From: Palsa-504 sp050011155
GTDB lineage: Bacteria > Actinomycetota > Actinomycetes > Streptosporangiales > Streptosporangiaceae
DNA length: 64,000 nucleotides
Direction of reading: 5' to 3'
Assembly: GCA_050011155.1 (NCBI GenBank)
Contig: JBEKJP010000012.1
Coordinates: 18,718-82,717, forward strand
Part shown: piece by piece, positions 30,751 through 38,848 of the stretch
Layout: each line of letters starts with the position of its first letter
Position numbering within the stretch: the stretch's first letter is position 1
Translations under genes and position numbers: made by a program
The notes under the pieces: generated by a model
The model's input: the letters and a program-made list of their open reading frames with translations, nothing else
What the model was told of the DNA's origin: nothing
The model's database searches: none

Positions 30751-32880
30751 ATGCCCCCGAGGATGAGCCGCTGGCGGGCTGCGGCCGGCCTCCTGCTCGC
30801 CGTCCTCGTGGCCGCCGGGTGCACGTTCACCTCCACGACCGCCGCGCACCCGAAGCCTACGCCCGCGTCGGCCACCCGCACCGCGTCGACGATCCACGGC
30901 CAGCCGCGGCCGAACTTCGTATTCGTGCTCACCGACGACCTGTCCTGGAACCTGGTCAGCCACATGCCGCACGTGCTGGCCATGGAGCAGGCCGGGACGA
31001 CGTTTTCCCGCTACTACGTGGTGGACTCGCTGTGCTGCCCGTCGCGCTCGGCCATCTTCACCGGCGAGTACCCGCACGACGACGGGGTCTTCACCAACGC
31101 CGGCGCCGACGGCGGCTACTTCGCCTTCAACCAGCACGGCGACCAGCGCAAGTCGTTCGCGGTGGCGTTGCACGACGCCGGCTACCGGACCGCGATGATG
31201 GGCAAGTACCTGAATCAGTACGAGCCCGCGTACCCGCCGGCGCCCGGCTGGGACGAGTGGGACGTCGCCGGGAACGGCGGCTACGGCGAGTTCGGCTACA
31301 ACCTGAACGAAGACGGCCAGCGGGTCGGCTACGGCCACGCGGCAAACGACTACCTGACCGACGTGCTGGCCGCGAAGGCCGGCCCGTTCGTCGACTCGGC
31401 CGCCGCCTCGGGCCATCCCTTCATGCTCGAGGTGGCCACGTTCGCCCCGCACGCGCCGTACACGCCCGCGCCCCGCTACGCGCACGCGGCCCAGCAGCTC
31501 AGCTATCCGAAGACCCCGGCTTACGACCGGCTCCCGGCGGATCCGCCGCCCTGGCTCAAGGGCCACCCGTCCCTCTCGGCCGCCGACCAGGCCACGATTA
31601 CCGCCGACTTCCGCAAGCGGGTGGAAGCCGACTACTCCGTCGACGACATGATCGGCCAGCTGGAGAGCGAGCTGCAGGCCAAGGGCCTAGCCCAGGACAC
31701 GTACTTCGTGTTCAGCTCGGACAACGGTTTCCACATGGGGGAGTACACGCTCACCTCGGGCAAGCAGACCGCCTTCGATACCGACATCAACGTGCCGCTG
31801 ATCGTCAGCGGGCCCGGCGTCCCGGCCGGCCGTATCGCCGGCCAGCTGGCGTCCAACATCGATCTGGCGCCCACGTTCGAAACCCTGGCGGGCCTGCCCG
31901 TCCCCGCCGACGTGGACGGTCACAGCCTGGCCGCCCTGTGGCACGGCCAGGACCCGGCGGACTGGCGGCAGGCCGTCCTCATCGAGCATCACGGCCCGGA
32001 CTTCTCGCCCAGCGACCCGGACCGGCAGACCGAGAAGCCGGGGGATCCGCCGTCGTATGAGGCGGTGCGGACCGCGACCGCGCTGTATGTCAGGTACGCG
32101 GGCGGCGCCCAGGAGTACTACGACACCGTGACCGACCCGTACGAGCTGGACAACCTGGCCGCCCGGGGGATCCCCGCCAACCTGCGCAACGCGCTCAGCG
32201 CCCTGGAGAACTGCCACACCAGCGCCACCTGCTGGACCGCCGCCCAGTTACGGGACCAGGAGGAGCCGGCCCAGGACCGAACGTTCCTCGAGCCGCCGGT
32301 GGGCCTGGCTCACCTCGGCCAGCGGGAGCGTCGCCCCCATGACCGCCCGCAGCTGCCCCGACCCGAACCATCTGGTGAGCTCCGTGGTAGCGGCCCGGAC
32401 GGCCGCGGGATCGGCCGCACGCCAGGCCAGCAGCGAGAACCCGGTCACGCTGTTGAGCGCGAACAGGCTCCGCACCGGGACGCTGCCCAGCTCGCCGGCC
32501 GAGGCACCGAAGACGACCGCGCGGCCCTTCGGCGCCAGCAGCCCGAGGCACCGGTGCAGCGTGTCGCCGCCCACCGCCTCCAGCACCACGTCCACGCCGC
32601 CGGGCACGGCGGACCGCACCTGGTCGTCCCAGCCGGGCTGGCTGTGGTCGACGGCGACGTCGGCGCCCAGCTCCTTGACCAGCGCCAGCTTGGCGGGGGA
32701 GCCCGCGGTGGCGATGACCGTACTCGCGCCGAGCAGCCGGGCCAGCTGCACGGCGAGGTGGCCGATCGCGCCCGCCCCGGCCGTGACCAGCACGGTTTCC
32801 CCAACCTCGAGCTGACCGGACCGCAACGCGCCGAGCGCCACCGCTATCCGGCGCTATCCGACGGTGCCGCTAGCCTGTAA
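30751..32880 (+). CDS. Sulfatase-family lipoprotein with an abnormal read-through C-terminus
   Basis: The first ~500 residues are a secreted sulfatase/phosphoglycerol-transferase-type hydrolase. A lipoprotein signal peptide ends in LVAAGC (Cys24). The active site is CCPSR (Cys95, the residue converted to formylglycine), after the metal-binding VLTDDLSWN; SSDNGFHMGEY and GKQTAFDTDINVPLIVSGPG are further metal and substrate motifs. The expected end lies around ALENCHTSATCWTAAQ (near 32250). Here no stop occurs and the frame continues another ~205 codons as Arg/Gly/His-rich sequence that is exactly antisense to a truncated dehydrogenase gene. The gene therefore looks damaged at its 3' end by a rearrangement; the catalytic domain is complete. 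Confidence 0.8.
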   Translation: MPPRMSRWRAAAGLLLAVLVAAGCTFTSTTAAHPKPTPASATRTASTIHGQPRPNFVFVLTDDLSWNLVSHMPHVLAMEQAGTTFSRYYVVDSLCCPSRSAIFTGEYPHDDGVFTNAGADGGYFAFNQHGDQRKSFAVALHDAGYRTAMMGKYLNQYEPAYPPAPGWDEWDVAGNGGYGEFGYNLNEDGQRVGYGHAANDYLTDVLAAKAGPFVDSAAASGHPFMLEVATFAPHAPYTPAPRYAHAAQQLSYPKTPAYDRLPADPPPWLKGHPSLSAADQATITADFRKRVEADYSVDDMIGQLESELQAKGLAQDTYFVFSSDNGFHMGEYTLTSGKQTAFDTDINVPLIVSGPGVPAGRIAGQLASNIDLAPTFETLAGLPVPADVDGHSLAALWHGQDPADWRQAVLIEHHGPDFSPSDPDRQTEKPGDPPSYEAVRTATALYVRYAGGAQEYYDTVTDPYELDNLAARGIPANLRNALSALENCHTSATCWTAAQLRDQEEPAQDRTFLEPPVGLAHLGQRERRPHDRPQLPRPEPSGELRGSGPDGRGIGRTPGQQREPGHAVEREQAPHRDAAQLAGRGTEDDRAALRRQQPEAPVQRVAAHRLQHHVHAAGHGGPHLVVPAGLAVVDGDVGAQLLDQRQLGGGARGGDDRTRAEQPGQLHGEVADRARPGRDQHGFPNLELTGPQRAERHRYPALSDGAASL
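32248..32841 (-). pseudogene. Truncated zinc-type alcohol dehydrogenase / quinone oxidoreductase (MDR)
   Basis: The 197-codon frame encodes only the cofactor domain of an MDR enzyme: VLVTAGAGAIGHLAVQLARLLG is the Rossmann dinucleotide-binding motif, followed by GADVAVDHSQPGWDDQV, GVDVVLEAVGGDTLHRCL and the C-terminal PLAEVSQAHRRLEERSVLGRLLL. The whole N-terminal GroES-like catalytic domain (about 130 residues) is missing, and the break is at about 32841, beside a small duplication of GCTATCCG. The normal C-terminus and stop (32250-32248) are kept. It overlaps the sulfatase open frame on the other strand. Confidence 0.85.
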
Positions 32881-32899
32881 GCGCACATAGGGGCCTAGA

Positions 32900-32917
32900 A
32901 GGTAATATTTTTTACCT
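32900..32917 (+). promoter_or_regulatory. Inverted repeat AGGTAA-N6-TTACCT upstream of padR
   Basis: Perfect 6-bp arms in a strikingly AT-rich spot 21 nt before the padR start. Likely the PadR autoregulatory operator; it also overlaps a TAATAT-type -10 element. Confidence 0.5.
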
Positions 32918-32937
32918 ATGAGCTTGGGGGGACCGTG

Positions 32938-33579
32938 ATGTCTTTGCGTCATGCGCTGCTGGCGCTTCTCGACGCCGCACCCATGTCCGGTTACATGCTC
33001 CTCAAGCACTTCGACCACTCCGCGGCCTACGTCTGGCATGCCCCGCACTCCCAGATCTACCCGGAGCTGCGCCGGATGGAGGCGGACGGCCTCATCTTCG
33101 GCCAGGCCGAGCCCCGTGGCAACCACGGGACCAGGCGCACCTACTCGATCACCCCGGCCGGGCGCGACGAGATGCGGCGATGGGTGGAGGAACCGACCCC
33201 GGCCCAGTACGAGCGCGATATCGCCCATCTCAAGGCGACCTACTTCGAGTTCGGCAGCTTCGAGAACGCCAGGAAGCAGTTCCGGGCGCACCTGCTCCGC
33301 CACGAGCAGCTGCTGCGCAAGTGGGAGGCGCACGTCGAGGCGCTGCAGAGCCGGTCCACCGAGCTGCTCAAGCTCAGGCTCGGCAGCGCCCCCGAGTACC
33401 TGCGCGAGCCCATCGTCGAGTACAAGGTCCACGTGTACCAGGGCTTCGCCCAGCGGGCGCGGGACGAGGTCGCCTGGGCCGAGGCCGGCCTGGATCTGGT
33501 GGACCGCCTGGAAGCCGCGGCCGTGGTTCCCCCGCTCCCGTACCCGGCGCTCACCGGACCTGAGGTCGCCGAGGCCTAG
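32938..33579 (+). CDS. PadR family transcriptional regulator
   Basis: A 213-residue PadR regulator. The N-terminal winged helix (about 1-85) has LRHALLALLDAAPMSGYMLLK, SQIYPELRRMEADGLI and RRTYSITPAGRDEMRRWV. The C-terminal part is a long helical dimerisation region. A GTG lies directly before the ATG; GGGGGGA upstream suits either. The effector is unknown. PadR proteins usually control a neighbouring transporter or enzyme, but the next gene (an ABC ATPase) is 209 nt away, so the target is uncertain. Confidence 0.88.
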   Translation: MSLRHALLALLDAAPMSGYMLLKHFDHSAAYVWHAPHSQIYPELRRMEADGLIFGQAEPRGNHGTRRTYSITPAGRDEMRRWVEEPTPAQYERDIAHLKATYFEFGSFENARKQFRAHLLRHEQLLRKWEAHVEALQSRSTELLKLRLGSAPEYLREPIVEYKVHVYQGFAQRARDEVAWAEAGLDLVDRLEAAAVVPPLPYPALTGPEVAEA

Positions 33580-33788
33580 AGTCGTTCGCCTGGCCTTCCC
33601 CCGCGCGCCTGCTGCCGCTTCTCCTGCGCTTCCGGCCTGCCCGCGACCGGGCGCGCGGACGCGCGGGGGCGTCCGGCAACCGCTGTGCAGCAAGAGAAAC
33701 AGGGGATCGAATGCCTCTAATTGCCTATATGCATAGGTATCAAGTGACATACTTCTGACCTCGTGGCGGTCAGACGGAGACGGGGTCG

Positions 33789-34745
<957 letters not shown>

Positions 34746-34800
34746 CGAACCAACCTCCCTAACCGGATTGACGAATAAACCAATAAGGAGATAACGCGAT

Positions 34801-35877
34801 ATGAGAAATCCTCGCTGGGTGCTGGGCGCCGGATGCGCCGCCCTCGCGATAACCGCCGGGGCAGGCATCGCGGGCTGCTCGAATCCGACGAGCAGCAGTT
34901 CCGCCGCGACCAGCCCGACCAGCTCGACCAGCCCGACCGGCTCGGCGGCGGCCGCCCAGCCGCTCAACGTGATCGTCCCGGATCCCGGCAACTTCACCTC
35001 CGGCATGCCGGTCTATGTCGCGATGGCACAGGGCTTCTTCAAGCAGCAGCACCTGAACATCACGGTGGTCCCGACCCAGGGCGGCGCGACCAACGTCCAG
35101 GCGGTGATCGCGGGCAAGGGCGCGATCGGCGTCGACACCGGCCCGGTCTCGGTGCTGGCGGCCGACCTGCACGGTGCGAATCTCAAGATCCTCGGCGCCG
35201 ACACCACGGGCATGGACATCCTCTTCTTCGCCAAGGCGAACGGGCCGATCAAGACGGTCTACAACCTGGCGGGCAAGAAGGTGGGCTTCAGCTCCCCGGG
35301 CTCGTCGAGCAACGTGGCCTTCAACCAGCTGAACGCGATGCTCAAGGCGAAGAAGCTCGCGCCGGCCACCGGGGTGCCGCTGGGCGGCCCGCCCGCGCAG
35401 CTGACCGGCGTGGACACGGGGCAGATCTCGGCCGGATTCACCGCCGCGCCCAACCTGTTCGCCCAGATCAACAGCGGCCAGCTGCGGCTGCTGACCAGCT
35501 TGTCGTCGTACCCCGCCTACAAGGACGTGACCGCGCGGGTGATCTTCGCCTCGGGCAGCTATATCAGCAGCCACCCCACCCAGGTCAAGGAGTTCCTGAC
35601 CGCGTGGACCCAGGCGTGGGCGTACGCGTTCGGGCACCACGCGCAGGCGATGACGGACTGGAAGACGGGCGCGAACCTGCCGGAGACCACCTCCGTGCTG
35701 GCTACCGGCTTCAGCTACTACACGGCCGCCACCCAGCAGCTTTATCCGCTCAGCCTGTCCAGGGACGTCAGCGACGCGGTCAGCCTCGGCGTGCTCAAGA
35801 CGCCGCTGACCGCCAGCCAGCTGTCCGCCAACGTGGACACCCAGTTCGACCAGGCCGCGATGAGCGCCACGGGCTGA
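34801..35877 (+). CDS. ABC transporter substrate-binding lipoprotein 1 (NMT1/SsuA type)
   Basis: A 358-residue binding protein. The signal peptide ends in GIAGCSNP, a lipobox with Cys at about residue 27, then a Ser/Thr-rich linker. The mature part has the periplasmic-binding-protein type 2 fold markers PVYVAMAQGFFKQQHLNITV, AVIAGKGAIGVDTGPVSVLAA, NLAGKKVGFSSPGSSSN and FASGSYISSHPTQVKEFL. It belongs with the nitrate/sulfonate/thiamine-precursor binding proteins. AAGGAG lies 7 nt before the ATG. The operon contains a second, different binding protein (37766-38848). Confidence 0.88.
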   Translation: MRNPRWVLGAGCAALAITAGAGIAGCSNPTSSSSAATSPTSSTSPTGSAAAAQPLNVIVPDPGNFTSGMPVYVAMAQGFFKQQHLNITVVPTQGGATNVQAVIAGKGAIGVDTGPVSVLAADLHGANLKILGADTTGMDILFFAKANGPIKTVYNLAGKKVGFSSPGSSSNVAFNQLNAMLKAKKLAPATGVPLGGPPAQLTGVDTGQISAGFTAAPNLFAQINSGQLRLLTSLSSYPAYKDVTARVIFASGSYISSHPTQVKEFLTAWTQAWAYAFGHHAQAMTDWKTGANLPETTSVLATGFSYYTAATQQLYPLSLSRDVSDAVSLGVLKTPLTASQLSANVDTQFDQAAMSATG

Positions 35878-35902
35878 CGGAAGGGCCCCTGGGGAAGCAC
35901 GC

Positions 35903-36652
35903 ATGACACGCAGCACGCTCACGCTGATGGCGGCCCGGGCCGCCATCGGCGTGGCCGTCCTCGCCGCGGTCCAGGTGGCCGTCATGACCAGGGCGGTCAG
36001 CCCCCTGTTCGTGGCGGAGCCGACCGCGGCGATCGCGGGCGCGGCGCGCGGGCTGGCCGACGGCACCTTGACCGGGCCGCTCGGCACGACCGTGCGGGAG
36101 GTGGCGATCTCGTTCGCGCTCGCAGGCCTGGCCGGGCTCGCCGTGGGCTACCTGATGTGGCGGTACGGCGCGCTCGGCCGCGCCTGGGAGCCGTGGGTGG
36201 CGGGGCTGTTCGCGGCGCCGCTCATCCTGCTGTACCCGATCCCGATGGTGATCTTCGGACGGGACTCGGCGGCCATCATCGCGCAGGCCGCGGCGATGGC
36301 GGTGCTGCCCGTCATCCTGTACACGCGGCAGGGCTTCGCGGCCATCCCGCCGCAGCTGCTCAAGGTGGCCGCCGTGCACCGGCTCAGCCGCGGCCAGGCC
36401 CTCCGCCACGTGTTCCTGCCCGCCGCCGCGCCGACGCTGGTCACCGGGCTGCGGCTGGGCCTGACGTACATCCTGGTCGGCGTGATCTCGGTCGAGTACC
36501 TGGCCAGCACCGGCGGCCTCGGCTACGCGATCAGCTACGCCTACCTGCAGTTCGATATGCCCGCGGTGTACGCCGCCGTGGTCGTGGTCGTGCTGCTCGC
36601 CGCGGTCCTGCTCGGCCTGGTCGGCCGCCTGGCGCACCTGGCCCGGGCATGA
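35903..36652 (+). CDS. ABC transporter permease 1 (SsuC type)
   Basis: A 249-residue inner-membrane permease with about six helices. The ATPase-coupling loop is present as LLKVAAVHRLSRGQALRHVFLPAAAP (the EAA-like motif with the conserved Gly replaced, about 150-175). An N-terminal cytoplasmic start of about ten residues precedes the first helix. The ATG has GGAAG about 18 nt upstream. Its stop TGA overlaps the start of permease 2 as ATGA. Functions as a dimer with that permease. Confidence 0.88.
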   Translation: MTRSTLTLMAARAAIGVAVLAAVQVAVMTRAVSPLFVAEPTAAIAGAARGLADGTLTGPLGTTVREVAISFALAGLAGLAVGYLMWRYGALGRAWEPWVAGLFAAPLILLYPIPMVIFGRDSAAIIAQAAAMAVLPVILYTRQGFAAIPPQLLKVAAVHRLSRGQALRHVFLPAAAPTLVTGLRLGLTYILVGVISVEYLASTGGLGYAISYAYLQFDMPAVYAAVVVVVLLAAVLLGLVGRLAHLARA

Positions 36653-37422
36653 GGACGGCCCTCGTCATCAGGGCCGCCACGGTGGCCGTCGCCGCGGGCG
36701 GCTGGGAGCTTACCGCCCGGGCACACCTGCTCTCCGGCACCGTCCTGCCGCCGCTGAGCAGCGTCCTCGCCAGCCTCGGCAGGCAGCTTGGCCAGCATTC
36801 GACCTGGTACAACGCATACGTCTCGGGGTGGGCGATCGGCTACGGGCTCGTCCTCGGCGTCGCCGCGGGCCTGGTGTTCGCGGTGCTGGCCGGGCTGAGC
36901 GTCAGGACCTGGGCCGTGTTCGAGCCCTTCCTGTATTACCTGGGGTCGCTGCCCAAGATCATCGTGCTGCCGGTGCTGCTCCTCTACCTGTCCATCGGCA
37001 TCTACTCCAAGGTCGGCATGGCCGCCGTGTCCGCGTTCTTCCCGGTCGCCATCACCACGGCGCACGCCCTGCACGGGGTCGACGACGTGCACCTGCGCGC
37101 GGCCCGGGTGCTCGGGGCCGGCCGACTGCAGCTGCTGGCCAAGGTGTACCTGCCCGCCGCGGCCGGCCCGGCCCTCTCCGGCCTGCGGCTCGGGCTGGCG
37201 GTCGCGGTGACCGGCGTACTGCTCGCCGAGACCTCCGTGGCGACCGCTGGCCTGGGGTACCAGGCGATCCAGGACTACGACAACACCCGCATCGCCGATA
37301 TGTACGCGCTGCTGCTCTTCGTGTTCATCGCCGCCGTCGCCGTCAACAGCGGCCTGGGCTGGCTGATCCGGCGGGTCACCAGATACCGGCAGCCGACCCC
37401 GGAGAAGGTGTTCTTCACATGA
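36649..37422 (+). CDS. ABC transporter permease 2 (SsuC type)
   Basis: A 257-residue permease with about six helices. The coupling loop is LRAARVLGAGRLQLLAKVYLPAAAGP, closer to the EAA consensus than that of permease 1. The start ATG at 36649 overlaps the previous stop by four bases (ATGA), which fixes the start; longer upstream frames are out of register with permease 1. Its own stop again overlaps the following ATG (37419) as ATGA, so the operon is tightly coupled through four genes. Confidence 0.9.
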   Translation: MRTALVIRAATVAVAAGGWELTARAHLLSGTVLPPLSSVLASLGRQLGQHSTWYNAYVSGWAIGYGLVLGVAAGLVFAVLAGLSVRTWAVFEPFLYYLGSLPKIIVLPVLLLYLSIGIYSKVGMAAVSAFFPVAITTAHALHGVDDVHLRAARVLGAGRLQLLAKVYLPAAAGPALSGLRLGLAVAVTGVLLAETSVATAGLGYQAIQDYDNTRIADMYALLLFVFIAAVAVNSGLGWLIRRVTRYRQPTPEKVFFT

Positions 37423-37734
37423 TCGGAGCGGAGCTGTTCTGCGGCAGCCTCGGTTACGGAGCCGTCGACGCCACCGACCGCCTGGTGAGCGAGGCCGACG
37501 GCCAGGACCCCGCGCCGCGCCGCCTACCTCACCCAGGTCAAGCCCATTTCGGACCGAACGGGTGGCGGTGTCGCCTCGGCCGCCCTCACCGCCGCGCTCG
37601 GCGAAGTACTCGGCCGGCGCGGTGCCGTCCTGGTCCAGGATGCGCCGTCACTCGGCACGTGGATCCATCGCTACGTCGACTTCACCGAACCGGGCACGTT
37701 CTCCGCCGGACCTCGTGCCCCCGCCGCCCGGTAG
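37419..37734 (+). pseudogene. Frameshifted operon gene of unknown function
   Basis: Starts with ATG overlapping the permease stop (ATGA) and reads MIGAELFCGSLGYGAVDATD through LVSEADGQ. Near 37505-37530 the frame degrades to Arg-rich sequence, while the +1 frame takes over with coding-like sequence (TQVKPISDRTGGGVASAALT, then LGRRGAVLVQDAPSLGTWIHR) to a TAG at 37732-37734. A single-base insertion (or two-base deletion) would join them into about 105 residues. Family not recognised. Whether this is a real inactivation, a programmed frameshift or a sequencing error cannot be decided here. Confidence 0.6.
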
Positions 37735-37765
37735 GCGGCTTAGTCAGCAAGCAAAGGAGAGCACG

Positions 37766-38848
37766 ATGAGACGGATCAGGAAGGTATGGTCGGCGAGCCT
37801 GATCGCAGTGGCGGCCACCACGGGGGTGACGGCCTGCACGGCGGCGTCGGCGGGCGGGAACGGGCCCGCGGTGACGGGCGCTCCTTTCCACCTGCGGGTA
37901 TACGCGCAGACGGTCGTAGACGACGCGCCGTTCTTCATCGCGCTGAAGAACGGCTACTTCAAGGACGAAGGCCTGGACGTCAGCTACGCGCCGCTGGCCA
38001 AGACCACGCTGGGCCTGCCCGCGCTGGCCTCGGGCCAGTTCCAGGTCGTGGTCGGCGGCAACTACCCCACGATGCTCCAGGCCGACGAGGGCCTCCCTCA
38101 GCAGGGCCTGTCCCCAGTGCCCGCCAAGGGCGGCCAGCCCGCCGTGCCTGGCGTCTCGGCCCAGGTCATCGCGCAGCTGAAGGGGAACATCCGGATCCTC
38201 GTCGAAGGGTACTCCGGCGGCCCGCACGTCATGTCCGTGGTGGTCCTGCCGGGTAGCAAGATCCAGAACGCGGCCGGCCTGGCGCACCAGAAGGTGGCGG
38301 TCAACCTGGTCAACGGCATCCAGACGCTGACCCTGAACGCGGTGCTGAAGGCCGAAGGGGTGAATCCGCGGACGGTCGATTACGTCGCCGTCCCGTTCCC
38401 GAAGATGGTCCAGGCCCTGGAGACCCACCAGATCGCCGCGGCCGACATGCTGGAGCCGTTCCTGACTCAGGCCGAGGTCGAGACGGGCGCCTTGGAGGTG
38501 GCGGATCAGCTCACCGGACCCACGCAGCAGTTGCCGATCTCCGGGGTATTCACCACCGAGGCGTTCGTGCGTGCCCATCCCCAGGTGGCACTAGGGTTCC
38601 AGCGCGCCATGGACCGCGCTCAGGCCCTGGCCGACACGAACCGCGGCGTGGTCGAGCGGGAACTCGCCGCGTACATCCCGCCGGTCCCGGGCGCCCCGGC
38701 GGTCAGCCAGATCGCGCCGCTCATCAACCTCGGCCTCTACCCGGCCAGCCTGGACGCCGTGCCGCTGCAGCGGGTCATCGACCTCATGTTGAGCCAGAAA
38801 CTGCTGGTGACCTCGCTCAAGGCCAGCAGCCTGCTTTACACGCCTTAG
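37766..38848 (+). CDS. ABC transporter substrate-binding lipoprotein 2 (NMT1/SsuA type)
   Basis: A 360-residue binding protein with a lipoprotein signal peptide (lipobox TGVTACTAA, Cys at about residue 24). Type 2 periplasmic-binding features: APFFIALKNGYFKDEGLDVSY, PALASGQFQVVVGGNYPTM, AHQKVAVNLVNGIQTLTLNA and EAFVRAHPQVALGFQRAM. It is distinct from binding protein 1 of the same operon. AAGGAGAGCACG precedes the ATG. Two binding proteins for one transporter suggest either broadened specificity or a duplicated and diverged partner. Its stop overlaps the convergent CHAT gene by four bases. Confidence 0.87.
   Translation: MRRIRKVWSASLIAVAATTGVTACTAASAGGNGPAVTGAPFHLRVYAQTVVDDAPFFIALKNGYFKDEGLDVSYAPLAKTTLGLPALASGQFQVVVGGNYPTMLQADEGLPQQGLSPVPAKGGQPAVPGVSAQVIAQLKGNIRILVEGYSGGPHVMSVVVLPGSKIQNAAGLAHQKVAVNLVNGIQTLTLNAVLKAEGVNPRTVDYVAVPFPKMVQALETHQIAAADMLEPFLTQAEVETGALEVADQLTGPTQQLPISGVFTTEAFVRAHPQVALGFQRAMDRAQALADTNRGVVERELAAYIPPVPGAPAVSQIAPLINLGLYPASLDAVPLQRVIDLMLSQKLLVTSLKASSLLYTP

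Noticed and set aside
30691..31566. Long upstream extension of the DinB gene
   Set aside because: Runs antisense through the sulfatase and shows Arg/Val/Gly-rich non-coding character; DinB domain starts at 30690.
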